From an uncultured Sulfuricurvum sp. (GTDB taxonomy: Bacteria; Campylobacterota; Campylobacteria; Campylobacterales; Sulfurimonadaceae), in the NCBI RefSeq assembly GCF_937936435.1, contig NZ_CALDDG010000068.1:1-49637 (forward strand): a DNA stretch of 49,637 nucleotides, written 5' to 3'. The translations under genes were made by a program, and so were the position numbers. The notes under the pieces are model-generated. The model ran no database searches. It was not told where the DNA came from and worked only from the letters and a program-made list of their open reading frames with translations. Shown here piece by piece: positions 38,933 to 47,073 of the stretch; the stretch's first letter is position 1, and every line of letters begins with the position of its first letter.

Positions 38933-39991
38933 TTAGCGAATCTTCAATGTAATTAGGGCGACGATATTAGAAAGAAGCGCGATGATCCAAAATCGGACGA
39001 TGATTTTGTTCTCAGCCCATTGCTTCATCTCGAAATGGTGATGAATCGGTGCCATCAAAAAGACCCTTTTTTTGCGCAGTTTGTAGCTTCCGACCTGCAA
39101 AATGACCGAAACCGTCTCGATGACGAAGATAAGCCCGATCAAGATCAGGAGGACTTCGCTTTTCCCTATGATCGCCATATAAGCGATAAAAGCTCCCAAT
39201 GTTAACGAACCGCTATCTCCCATAAAAACCTGTGCGGGATGGCAGTTAAACCATAAAAACCCGATGAGCGAGCCGATCAGTGCCGAAGCGATGATGACCA
39301 CCTCCCCGGCAGGAATTTTCGGCATCAAGAGATAATGTGCCAAAGCGGCATTCCCGACGACGTAAACGATAATACTGAGTGAGAGAAGGGCAAAGATCGA
39401 GGGGACGGTTGCCAGCCCGTCGAGTCCGTCGGTGAGGTTAACGGCGTTAGACGTAGCGATGATGACGAGAACCCAGAAACCGATACTGAACCACCCTATA
39501 TCGAAAAGGCTCGATTTGAGGAACGGAACGTAAAAACCGGTTTCGAGTTTGGCGACAAAGATCAAAAAAACTCCGATAGCGATACCGAATACAAGCTGTA
39601 GCATCAGCTTCGCACGGGGGCTGAGACCTGCGAGATTATCACCGCCGCGGATCTTTCCCCAGTCGTCTGTAAAGCCGATGTAGGCATAAAACACTAAAGT
39701 GAGCAGTCCGCCGATGACAAACGGATTCATCACATTGACCGTAAGAAGCGAAGCGATAATCGTCGATACGATAAAAACGATCCCTCCCATCGTCGGAGTT
39801 TTTGCTTTGCCCTGATGGGCCGCTACGTATTCATTGATCGGCTGAACGCGCGACGAGCGTTGGGCCCAGGCGATAAAACGGGGCATCAGAAAGAGGGTGA
39901 GCAGCAACCCGATAAAAAAAGCGACTCCGGCGCGCACGGTAATATACTGTAATAGGTTGATCCCTAAAACATGATGAAGCCAATATAACAT
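38933..39991 (-). CDS. mraY: Phospho-N-acetylmuramoyl-pentapeptide transferase
   Basis: This is a 352-aa membrane enzyme with ten hydrophobic helices. Signatures: KAKTPTMGGIVFI, TSNAVNLTDGLDGLAT (metal Asp pair), AQVFMGDSGSLTLGAFIA and the MAPIHHHFE loop (HHH, which separates MraY from WecA). It transfers phospho-MurNAc-pentapeptide to undecaprenyl phosphate, forming lipid I at the inner face of the membrane. It is encoded back-to-back with gpmI, with 92 bp between them, and leads the murD gene on the same transcript. Length and motifs are fully normal. Confidence 0.97.
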   Translation of the reverse strand: MLYWLHHVLGINLLQYITVRAGVAFFIGLLLTLFLMPRFIAWAQRSSRVQPINEYVAAHQGKAKTPTMGGIVFIVSTIIASLLTVNVMNPFVIGGLLTLVFYAYIGFTDDWGKIRGGDNLAGLSPRAKLMLQLVFGIAIGVFLIFVAKLETGFYVPFLKSSLFDIGWFSIGFWVLVIIATSNAVNLTDGLDGLATVPSIFALLSLSIIVYVVGNAALAHYLLMPKIPAGEVVIIASALIGSLIGFLWFNCHPAQVFMGDSGSLTLGAFIAYMAIIGKSEVLLILIGLIFVIETVSVILQVGSYKLRKKRVFLMAPIHHHFEMKQWAENKIIVRFWIIALLSNIVALITLKIR

Positions 39992-40045
39992 TCAGTGAAC
40001 TCTTTGTGATTAAATTTCAAAAGCAATGCAAAAGTGACATTTTAA

Positions 40046-40051
40046 TATAAT
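40046..40051 (+). promoter_or_regulatory. -10 box TATAAT of gpmI
   Basis: TATAAT lies 33 nt upstream of the TTG start at 40084, with a T-rich stretch in front and no clear -35 box, which is the usual sigma-70 promoter look in Campylobacterota. A strong AAGGAG follows at about 40073-40078. Confidence 0.6.
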
Positions 40052-40083
40052 CCCCCCAAAGTTTCATTAATCAAGGAGCTAAC

Positions 40084-41559
40084 TTGAGCAAAAAAACTGT
40101 TTTAGTCATTACTGACGGGATCGGGTACTCGCCGAAGCATGAATACAATGCGTTTCGTTCGGCATCGAAGCCGACGTACGATCGGTTGTTTCAAGAAGTT
40201 CCTCACGCATTTGTGGATACTTTCGGCCTGAGTGTCGGACTCCCCGAGGGACAAATGGGCAATTCCGAAGTCGGACACATGTCTATCGGAAGCGGACGGG
40301 TTTTGTATCAGGATCTCGTTAAGATTTCATTGTCGCTGGAAGACGGGAGTTTCGCGAAAAATCCTCTATTCTCATCGTTGCTCAAAACCAGCAAACGCCT
40401 TCATCTGATTGCTTTGATGAGTGACGGAGGAGTCCATTCTCATATCGATCATATGATGGGTGTCGCCGATATCGCGGCGGAAGAGGGCAAAGAGGTGTGG
40501 CTGCATCTCATCACGGACGGACGCGACGTTGCGCCAAAATCGGCTAAACTTTTTTTACATACGGTCAATGCACACGGCTATAATAATGTGAAAATCGGTT
40601 CGATCGGGGGACGTTTTTACACGATGGACCGCGATAACCGATGGGAACGTGTCCAAAAAGGGTATGAAGCGATTATGTCGGCACATCCGAAAAGCGAACA
40701 AAGCGTCGCGGACTATATCGAAAATGCGTATGCGGCAGGCGAGACGGATGAATTTATCACTCCTACGGCATTTGAGGGATTTGAGGGAGTTCAGCCGGGT
40801 GACGCCGTGTTGATGCTCAATTTCCGAAGCGACAGGATGCGGGAGATCACGACGGCGATCGGAGATCCGGAATTTAGCGGATTCAAACGCACCTTTGTCC
40901 CTACCCATCTCGCGACGATGACACAGTACGATAAAAACTTTCCGTATCCGGTACTGTTCCCGAAAGATGCCCCTAAAAATACCTTGGCAGAAGTGATCAG
41001 TCGTGCCGGATTGCGGCAGCTTCATACGGCGGAAACCGAAAAATATGCCCACGTCACTTTTTTCTTTAACGGCGGGATCGAAGAGCCGTACGAAAACGAG
41101 ACACGTGTACTGATCCCGAGCCCGCAAGTGAAAACATACGATATGAAACCTGAAATGAGCGCTCCCGAAGTGGGTGATGTCGGCGGTAAAGCGATCGACG
41201 ACGGATACGATTTCATCGTTGTCAATTTTGCCAACGGCGATATGGTCGGGCATACCGGTAATTTCGAAGCGGCGGTCAAAGGGGTCGAAGCGGTTGATGC
41301 GCAGTTGGGACGTATCGTCGAAGCGGCACAAAGGAACGGCTATGCGATGGTATTGACTTCGGATCACGGCAATTGTGAAGAGATGCGTGATGATGCGGGG
41401 AACATGTTGACGAATCATACGGTCGGTAAAGTATGGTGCTTTGTTATGTCTGACGGCGTAACACAAGTCCATTCCGGTGCGCTGAATAACATTGCGCCGA
41501 CCGTGTTGAAACTGATGGGATTGGAAATTCCCGCAGAGATGGATATGCCGCTGATCTAA
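40084..41559 (+). CDS. gpmI: 2,3-bisphosphoglycerate-independent phosphoglycerate mutase
   Basis: This protein is 491 aa, starting at TTG 40084 with AAGGAG 5-6 nt upstream and the family N-terminus SKKTVLVITDGIGYSP. The phospho-Ser is in GQMGNSEVGHMSIG near residue 61. Metal and phosphate motifs follow: HSHIDHM, ITDGRDVAP, NFRSDRMREIT, NFANGDMVGHTGNF and TSDHGNCEEM. It interconverts 3- and 2-phosphoglycerate with Mn2+, a glycolytic/gluconeogenic step in the cytoplasm. fabG follows after 45 nt on the same strand, so both may share this promoter. Confidence 0.96.
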   Translation: MSKKTVLVITDGIGYSPKHEYNAFRSASKPTYDRLFQEVPHAFVDTFGLSVGLPEGQMGNSEVGHMSIGSGRVLYQDLVKISLSLEDGSFAKNPLFSSLLKTSKRLHLIALMSDGGVHSHIDHMMGVADIAAEEGKEVWLHLITDGRDVAPKSAKLFLHTVNAHGYNNVKIGSIGGRFYTMDRDNRWERVQKGYEAIMSAHPKSEQSVADYIENAYAAGETDEFITPTAFEGFEGVQPGDAVLMLNFRSDRMREITTAIGDPEFSGFKRTFVPTHLATMTQYDKNFPYPVLFPKDAPKNTLAEVISRAGLRQLHTAETEKYAHVTFFFNGGIEEPYENETRVLIPSPQVKTYDMKPEMSAPEVGDVGGKAIDDGYDFIVVNFANGDMVGHTGNFEAAVKGVEAVDAQLGRIVEAAQRNGYAMVLTSDHGNCEEMRDDAGNMLTNHTVGKVWCFVMSDGVTQVHSGALNNIAPTVLKLMGLEIPAEMDMPLI

Positions 41560-41604
41560 AGACAGTATCGTGCGGGAAAAATTATAAAACAAAGGAAACA
41601 GCAA

Positions 41605-42348
41605 ATGAAATTTAGCGGTAAAAATGTATTGGTAACGGGTTCCAGCCGTGGAATCGGTGCGGAAGTGGCAAAAGTGTTGGCGGGATACGGGCTTAAAGTA
41701 TGGATTAACTACCGCAGCGGTGCGGCGGCAGCCGATGCGATTAAGGCAGAGATCGAAGCTGCCGGAGGAGAAGCGGCGGTGATCGGGTTTGACGTAAGCG
41801 ATGAAGCGGCATTTGTGGACGCGGTCAAAACAATCGTGGATGCAGACGGCGAACTTTCATACCTTGTCAACAATGCGGGTATTACCAATGACAAACTTGC
41901 TCTTCGCATGAAAGCCGAAGAGTTTACGGGCGTACTCGATGCGAACCTCACTTCGGCATTTATCGGATGCCGCGAAGCGATGAAAGCGATGCGTAAACAA
42001 AAATTCGGAAGCGTCGTCAATATGGCATCCATTGTCGGGGAGACCGGAAACGCGGGACAAACCAACTATGCGGCGAGCAAAGGGGGGATGATCGCAATGA
42101 CGAAGAGTTTCGCAATCGAAGCGGCGACCAGCGGAATCCGTTACAATTGTATTACACCGGGCTTTATCGCAACCGATATGACCGATGAGCTCAAAGAGGA
42201 GATCAAAGCCTCGTTTACGTCCAAAATACCGATGGCACGTTTCGGGAACGCAAGCGAAGTGGCCGAAGCGACCGCATTTTTGCTAAGCGATCACGCCAGC
42301 TACATAACAGGGGAGACTTTGAAGGTCAACGGCGGTATGTATATGTAA
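41605..42348 (+). CDS. fabG: 3-oxoacyl-[acyl-carrier-protein] reductase
   Basis: This 247-aa short-chain dehydrogenase has TGSSRGIGAEVAK at residue 11, NNAGITND near residue 88, the Ser-Tyr-Lys triad (MASIVGETGN, then YAASKGG) and the C-terminal DHASYITGETLKVNGGMYM of FabG. It reduces 3-ketoacyl-ACP with NADPH in fatty-acid elongation. It precedes acpP by 82 nt and belongs with fabF and accA in one lipid-synthesis group. AAGGAAA is its ribosome site. No unusual feature. Confidence 0.95.
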   Translation: MKFSGKNVLVTGSSRGIGAEVAKVLAGYGLKVWINYRSGAAAADAIKAEIEAAGGEAAVIGFDVSDEAAFVDAVKTIVDADGELSYLVNNAGITNDKLALRMKAEEFTGVLDANLTSAFIGCREAMKAMRKQKFGSVVNMASIVGETGNAGQTNYAASKGGMIAMTKSFAIEAATSGIRYNCITPGFIATDMTDELKEEIKASFTSKIPMARFGNASEVAEATAFLLSDHASYITGETLKVNGGMYM

Positions 42349-42391
42349 AAGCCGCTTGGGGCGCGAAGTTTGCCTCTTAAGCTAAATATGC

Positions 42392-42397
42392 TATAAT
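42392..42397 (+). promoter_or_regulatory. -10 box TATAAT in front of acpP
   Basis: TATAAT lies 33 nt upstream of the acpP ATG in the 82-nt fabG-acpP gap, in an AT-rich stretch (GCTATAATTCT). An own promoter would help make the very abundant carrier protein. AGGAGC follows as the ribosome site. Confidence 0.65.
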
Positions 42398-42430
42398 TCT
42401 ACGATTTTATTCATAAGAACAGGAGCTATT

Positions 42431-42661
42431 ATGGCACTTATCGACGATATTAAAGAAGTAGTGGTTGAGCAGCTGAGCGTTAACCCGGACGAAGTTAAAG
42501 AGAATTCTAAATTCGTAGAAGATCTTGGCGCTGACAGCCTTGACGTTGTAGAATTGGTAATGGCTCTTGAAGAAAAATTCGATATCGAAATCCCTGATGA
42601 CGAAGCGGAAAAAATCCAAACCGTTCAAGATGTAATCAACTACATCGAAAGCAAAAACTAA
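42431..42661 (+). CDS. acpP: Acyl carrier protein
   Basis: This 76-aa acidic protein has the phosphopantetheine serine in DLGADSLDVVELVMALEE (Ser38). The rest, ALIDDIKEVVVEQLSVNPDE and IPDDEAEKIQTVQDVINYIE, is typical AcpP. It carries growing acyl chains on a 4'-phosphopantetheine arm for FabG, FabF and others. Codon choice is more T/A-ending and uniform than in neighbouring genes, as expected for high expression. A 114-nt spacer able to fold strongly separates it from fabF. Confidence 0.97.
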   Translation: MALIDDIKEVVVEQLSVNPDEVKENSKFVEDLGADSLDVVELVMALEEKFDIEIPDDEAEKIQTVQDVINYIESKN

Positions 42662-42667
42662 AAAAAT

Positions 42668-42757
42668 TTTATCGGGGGCCCGCCTCGATAAATCCGGCAT
42701 GTCCAATATTTTTATGGTCTAAGAGATTGGCTTAACGGAGCCAAAGTTTCAGACCAT
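42668..42757 (+). ncRNA. Structured spacer between acpP and fabF (two hairpins)
   Basis: Hairpin 1: TTTATCGGGG (42668-42677) pairs with CCTCGATAAA (42683-42692), allowing G-U pairs. Hairpin 2: ATGGTCT (42714-42720) pairs with AGACCAT (42751-42757), and inside it TTGGCT (42727-42732) pairs with AGCCAA (42739-42744), leaving a six-by-six internal loop. It ends 8 nt before the AGGAG of fabF. No T-run follows, so it is likely an mRNA processing, stability or translation-control element. Not recognised as a named riboswitch. Confidence 0.5.
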
Positions 42758-42775
42758 CCATCATCAGGAGAGAAT

Positions 42776-43993
42776 GTGAAAAGAGTAGTAGTAACCGGAA
42801 TGGGAATGATCAATGCGCTTGGTCACGATAAAGAGAGCTCATTCAAAGCGATTTGTGACGGCGAGTGCGGAATCGATACGATCACGATTTTCGATGCTTC
42901 GGCTCAAAGCGCTCAAATCGCGGGAGAAGTTAAAAATTTCGATCCTGAAACGGTCATGGACCCCAAAGAGGTGAAAAAAGCGGACCGTTTTATTCAGCTT
43001 GGTATCAAAGCGGCTCAAGAAGCGATGGCGGACGCCAATTTCCCTGAAGGCTTTAATAAAGAGCGCTTTGGAATCGATGCCGCATCCGGTATCGGCGGGC
43101 TCCCTTCGATCGAGAAAAACTCGATTATTCTTGAAACCAAAGGTCCGCGTCGTATCTCTCCATTCTTTATCCCGGGAGCTTTGGTCAATATGCTCGGCGG
43201 GTTTATCACAATCGATCAAGGTTTGCAAGGGCCTAATCTCTCTGCGGTAACGGCATGTGCTGCGGGAACCCACGCGATCAGCGAGGCGGCAAAAACGATC
43301 ATGGTCGGCGGAGCGGATCAAATGTTGGTCGTTGCGGCGGAATCGGCGATTACCGGTGTCGGTATCGGCGGATTTGCATCAATGAAAGCGCTTAGCACAC
43401 GTAATGACGATCCGAAACATGCGTCACGTCCGTTTGATGCGGAACGCGACGGATTCGTTATGGGTGAAGGTGCTGCGGCATTGGTACTTGAAGAGTACGA
43501 TGCGGCAGTTGCGCGCGGTGCCCGTATTTATGCGGAACTCATCGGATTCGGTGAGAGCGGGGATGCGAACCATATTACTACACCGAGTCTGGAAGGCCCT
43601 CTTCGTGCTATGAAAGCGGCACTCACAATGGCGGGAAATCCGAAAGTCGATTACGTCAATGCACACGGAACCAGTACTCCGACAAACGATAAAAATGAGA
43701 CTGCGGCACTTAAAATCGCATTCGGCGGCAAAGAGAACTGCCCTCCGGTGAGTTCGACGAAAGGGCAAACGGGTCACTGTCTCGGAGCAGCAGGCGGTAT
43801 CGAAGCGGTTGTCAGTATTATGGCGATGCGTGACGGTATTATCCCTCCGACCATTAATTACGTCAATCCGGATGAAAACTGCGATTTGGATATCGTACCG
43901 AATACGGCTCGTAAGGCAGAGCTTAATATTGTAATGTCTAACTCTTTTGGATTTGGCGGTACCAACGGTGTCGTCATTTTCAAAAAAATATAA
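42776..43993 (+). CDS. fabF: 3-oxoacyl-[acyl-carrier-protein] synthase II
   Basis: This protein is 405 aa from a GTG with AGGAG 5 nt upstream. Active site: Cys in VTACAAGTHAISEA near residue 161, His in VNAHGTSTPTNDKNE and His in STKGQTGHCLGAAGG, with the gating NSFGFGGTNG loop at the end. It condenses malonyl-ACP with acyl-ACP in fatty-acid elongation. It lies after the folded acpP-fabF spacer and 12 nt before accA, so acpP, fabF and accA are probably one transcript with different outputs. Typical in every respect. Confidence 0.96.
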   Translation: MKRVVVTGMGMINALGHDKESSFKAICDGECGIDTITIFDASAQSAQIAGEVKNFDPETVMDPKEVKKADRFIQLGIKAAQEAMADANFPEGFNKERFGIDAASGIGGLPSIEKNSIILETKGPRRISPFFIPGALVNMLGGFITIDQGLQGPNLSAVTACAAGTHAISEAAKTIMVGGADQMLVVAAESAITGVGIGGFASMKALSTRNDDPKHASRPFDAERDGFVMGEGAAALVLEEYDAAVARGARIYAELIGFGESGDANHITTPSLEGPLRAMKAALTMAGNPKVDYVNAHGTSTPTNDKNETAALKIAFGGKENCPPVSSTKGQTGHCLGAAGGIEAVVSIMAMRDGIIPPTINYVNPDENCDLDIVPNTARKAELNIVMSNSFGFGGTNGVVIFKKI

Positions 43994-44005
43994 GAGGGCA
44001 AGCCG

Positions 44006-44941
44006 TTGGCTACCTATTTAGATTTTGAACAAAATATCCGTCAAATTCAAGAAGAGATTATCGCCGCAGAAGTGCGTTACGATCATCATGCGGTAGAGAT
44101 TCTTAAGCAGGATTTGGACAAAGAGGTTCAAAAAACTTATAGTAACCTCTCTCCGTATCAGGAATTACAGCTGGCACGTCATCAAGACCGCCCGTATGCA
44201 ATCGATTACATTAACCTTCTTCTGGATACCAAATACGAAATCCATGGCGATCGCCATTTTCGCGACGATCTTTCCATTGTCTGCTTTATCGGTACGATCG
44301 GCGAAGAACGGGTTATGGTTATCGGCGAGCAAAAAGGGCGCGGAACCAAAAACAAGCTCAAGCGCAATTTCGGTATGCCGCATCCGGAAGGGTATCGCAA
44401 GGCACTTCGTGCCGCAAAAATGGCGGAAAAGTTCAATCTTCCGCTTTTAATGCTGATCGACACTCCGGGTGCTTATCCCGGTCTAGGAGCGGAAGAACGT
44501 AATCAGAGCGAAGCGATTGCCCGAAATCTTCTGGAACTCTCCAATCTCAACACGATTACCATTTCCGTCGTTATCGGAGAAGGGGGAAGTGGCGGAGCAT
44601 TGGCTATCGGCGTAGCCGATCGTTTGGCCATGATGCGCTACTCCGTATTTAGCGTTATCTCTCCTGAGGGGTGTTCCGCCATTTTATGGAATGACCCTGC
44701 CAAAGTCGAAGCGGCGACCAAAGCGCTTAAAATCACCAGTGCCGATTTGAAAGAGCTTGATTTGATCGATGACATCATCGACGAACCGCTGATCGGTGCT
44801 CATCGTGACAAAGAAGGGGCTGCGGAAGCTCTTAAAAACTATTTCTTGCGGGAAGTTTCAACGCTTCGTGCTCTCAGTGATGCGGAACGTTTGGAAAAAC
44901 GGTATAACCGTCTTGTCGGCATGGGGCAATTCAGCGAATAA
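44006..44941 (+). CDS. accA: Acetyl-CoA carboxylase carboxyltransferase subunit alpha
   Basis: This protein is 311 aa from a TTG (AGAGGG about 8 nt upstream). Marks: the N-terminal coiled segment DFEQNIRQIQEEI, GDRHFRDDLSIVCFIGTIG, GRGTKNKLKRNFGMPHPEGYRKALR, LIDTPGAYPGLGAEERNQSEAIA and VIGEGGSGGALAIGVAD. With AccD it moves the carboxyl group from biotin to acetyl-CoA, giving malonyl-CoA for the fatty-acid enzymes encoded just upstream. Last gene of this group; its end faces a converging exonuclease gene 35 nt away. Confidence 0.96.
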   Translation: MATYLDFEQNIRQIQEEIIAAEVRYDHHAVEILKQDLDKEVQKTYSNLSPYQELQLARHQDRPYAIDYINLLLDTKYEIHGDRHFRDDLSIVCFIGTIGEERVMVIGEQKGRGTKNKLKRNFGMPHPEGYRKALRAAKMAEKFNLPLLMLIDTPGAYPGLGAEERNQSEAIARNLLELSNLNTITISVVIGEGGSGGALAIGVADRLAMMRYSVFSVISPEGCSAILWNDPAKVEAATKALKITSADLKELDLIDDIIDEPLIGAHRDKEGAAEALKNYFLREVSTLRALSDAERLEKRYNRLVGMGQFSE

Positions 44942-44955
44942 TCGCTTTCGATCTG

Positions 44956-44971
44956 CGGTCTCAAACGACCG
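44956..44971 (+). terminator. Possible weak terminator after accA
   Basis: CGGTC (44956-44960) pairs with GACCG (44967-44971) around TCAAAC. A pyrimidine-rich stretch ending in a T-run (44984-44991) follows. The short stem makes it weak, but it is placed between two converging genes. Confidence 0.35.
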
Positions 44972-44976
44972 TTCTC

Positions 44977-45759
44977 TCACTCTTCTTTTTTAATCTCTTT
45001 TACCGGTTTGGGACGTTTGAGTCTTTTTGCCTCTTTTGAAAACGCTATCAACTCTTCTGCCGTTCGAATGGTATCGGGAACCAGAGCCAATGTCCTCTTG
45101 AGCAATTTTGCAGTCGTCATGGCATCGGAAAGGGCACGATGGTGGGTCGCCTCTTTATACAGTTCCAATTGTTCGTTGAGATAGGCGAGGCCGTAACGTT
45201 CCGATTCAATCGTACGTTCGGCGAGATCGATGGTGCACAAGGAACGGTTAAGCAGTTTTTCCAAACCGACCCGTTCCATCATTGCCGAGACAAACCCGTA
45301 ATCGAATTTTGCATCATGCCCGACAAATACACTATCACTTAAAAAAAGACGGAACTCTTCCATTACATATTTTAGAGGACGTGCTTGGAGGGTCTGCTCC
45401 GGTGTTATACCGGTAATCTCTTGGATTTGTGTGGGGATCTCGGCGCAATAGACCAAACTCTCATAGGTATCGATGATGGAACCGTTTTGCAGTTTTACCG
45501 CCCCGATTTCGATGATTTGGTGATGGGCAGGTTTTGAGCCGTTGGTTTCGATATCGACGATGCAAAAAAGGGTATCGTCAACCGGTGAGAGAGACGTTGA
45601 AAGGCGGTAGTAATTGCCGTAAAGAAAAAGATTGAGGCCTCTGGCATTCAACAGCTCCAATGAAAGTTCGGCCGGTTGAGGGAGAGAGGATTCAAACTCT
45701 TCTTTGGGAATACCGTTTTTGCTGAGGCGTTGCAGTGTTTTCGGATCGAGTTGTATCAT
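44977..45759 (-). CDS. DnaQ-family 3'-5' exonuclease (DNA polymerase III epsilon-like)
   Basis: This is a 260-aa protein. A ~60-residue N-terminal stretch comes before the exonuclease core, which carries Exo I FCIVDIETNGSKPAHHQIIEIGAV, Exo II VGHDAKFDYGFV and Exo IIIe THHRALSDAMTTAKLL, with the four acidic residues and the active-site His in place. A basic tail (KRLKRPKPVKEIKKEE) ends the protein. It removes nucleotides from 3' ends; it may be the proofreading subunit or a separate repair nuclease. It overlaps trpF by 4 nt. The extra N-terminus is common in Campylobacterota versions. Confidence 0.87.
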   Translation of the reverse strand: MIQLDPKTLQRLSKNGIPKEEFESSLPQPAELSLELLNARGLNLFLYGNYYRLSTSLSPVDDTLFCIVDIETNGSKPAHHQIIEIGAVKLQNGSIIDTYESLVYCAEIPTQIQEITGITPEQTLQARPLKYVMEEFRLFLSDSVFVGHDAKFDYGFVSAMMERVGLEKLLNRSLCTIDLAERTIESERYGLAYLNEQLELYKEATHHRALSDAMTTAKLLKRTLALVPDTIRTAEELIAFSKEAKRLKRPKPVKEIKKEE

Positions 45760-46343
45760 GCTTTGGCTTTCATGATAAATGTTTGAACCTTCTGATGATC
45801 TTTGATCCCTTTTGATGCCTCGACACCGCTGCTGACATCAACACCGTAAAAACCGTATGATTTTAAAGAAGAGACATTTTCAGGATCAAGCCCGCCCGCC
45901 AAAATGATTTTGGAACAGTCTATTCCGTCGAACCATTCGATATTGAGACGTTTTCCGCTCCCCCCGTAGTTTTCACAATATGCGTCGATAAGCCGGTATT
46001 CATCGGCATACGTAAGAACATCCTCACGGCTTTGGGCGCGTATGACCCGCAGTGAAGGGAAGCCGATTTGAGGAAAAAAATCGTCGGAAACCTCACAGTG
46101 GATCTGTGCCAATGTACATCCGCTCTCTAAACACATCGTACGAACGGCATCGGGTGCTTCATTGACGAACAGAGCAACTTTTTCGACAAACGGAGGGAGT
46201 TTTTCAATGATGGCTTTGGCTTGATCTACCGGAATGTAGCGGGGGGAATCGGGATAAAAGACAAAACCGAGCGCATCGGCACCGGCATCGATTGCAACGG
46301 TAGCGTCTTCAAAATTGGTTATACCGCAGATTTTGACTTTCAT
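45756..46343 (-). CDS. trpF: Phosphoribosylanthranilate isomerase
   Basis: This 195-aa TIM-barrel enzyme has the catalytic Cys in KICGITNFEDA (residue 5), GFVFYPDSPRYI, FVNEAP, QIHCE and the end GVDVSSGVEASKGIKDHQKV, with Asp in the ILAGGLDPENV region. It isomerises phosphoribosylanthranilate in tryptophan synthesis. It is not in a trp operon here: it overlaps rpe and the DnaQ-like gene by 4 nt on each side. Motifs and length are normal. Confidence 0.95.
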   Translation of the reverse strand: MKVKICGITNFEDATVAIDAGADALGFVFYPDSPRYIPVDQAKAIIEKLPPFVEKVALFVNEAPDAVRTMCLESGCTLAQIHCEVSDDFFPQIGFPSLRVIRAQSREDVLTYADEYRLIDAYCENYGGSGKRLNIEWFDGIDCSKIILAGGLDPENVSSLKSYGFYGVDVSSGVEASKGIKDHQKVQTFIMKAKA

Positions 46344-46981
46344 ATTTTCAGGCTATCAATGGCTTTTTTGTAGTCCTCTTGTCCGAAGACGTAGCTCCCG
46401 GCAACACAGACGTCGACTCCGGCCTCTTTAAGCATTCCGATATTGGAGCTTCCGACACCGCCGTCAATCTCAATAAGGCAGTTCGGATTGATGCGATCGC
46501 GCAACGCTTTTAGACGATGAATTTTCTCAACGACGGTCGGAATGAATTTTTGTCCGCCGAATCCCGGATTAACGCTCATGACGAGAACCATATCGATATC
46601 TCCGAGTAAATATTCAACCGATTCGGCAGGAGTATGGGGGTTGAGAACAATTCCGGGTTTGATTCCCAAAGAGCGGATATACTGAATGAGGCGGTGAGGA
46701 TGTTTTTCCTCTTCGATATGAAAAGTAATGTATCCCGGTTTAAGAGGAGCAAACAGATCGACAAAAAAGGTGTTGTTTTGTACCATAAGATGGATATCGA
46801 GAGGTTTGGTCGCTGCCGCCGCAATCGAATTGACAACGACCGGTCCGATGGTGAGATTGGGAACGAAATGTCCGTCCATCACGTCTACGTGCACCAGATC
46901 GCATCCCGCATCGCAAATGGCGCGGACATCGCGTGCTAGATTACCGAAATCGGCAGAGAGGACACTGGGAGCGACAAGCAT
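46340..46981 (-). CDS. rpe: Ribulose-phosphate 3-epimerase
   Basis: This protein is 213 aa from the ATG at 46981; a GTG three codons earlier is possible, but the AAGG site suits the ATG. TIM-barrel marks: APSVLSADFGNLARDV, HVDVMDGHFVPNLTIGP, HLMVQNN, MSVNPGFGGQKF and IEIDGGVGSSN. It interconverts ribulose-5-phosphate and xylulose-5-phosphate in the pentose phosphate or Calvin pathway, depending on the host. It leads a three-gene transcript with trpF and the exonuclease, whose ends overlap. No unusual residue. Confidence 0.95.
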   Translation of the reverse strand: MLVAPSVLSADFGNLARDVRAICDAGCDLVHVDVMDGHFVPNLTIGPVVVNSIAAAATKPLDIHLMVQNNTFFVDLFAPLKPGYITFHIEEEKHPHRLIQYIRSLGIKPGIVLNPHTPAESVEYLLGDIDMVLVMSVNPGFGGQKFIPTVVEKIHRLKALRDRINPNCLIEIDGGVGSSNIGMLKEAGVDVCVAGSYVFGQEDYKKAIDSLKI

Positions 46982-47073
46982 AATAGACACCTTGAATCTT
47001 TTTCCGATATTTTAGCGAAAAAGTTTTGCGGATAGCTTTGCCGCGACAGATACATTGAGAATGCGGCGTCGAA

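Noticed and set aside
40555..41604. Long open frame on the minus strand opposite gpmI
   Set aside because: It is basic and Arg/His/Ile-rich with no family motif, and gpmI on the plus strand has full motifs; it is a shadow of that gene's codon use.
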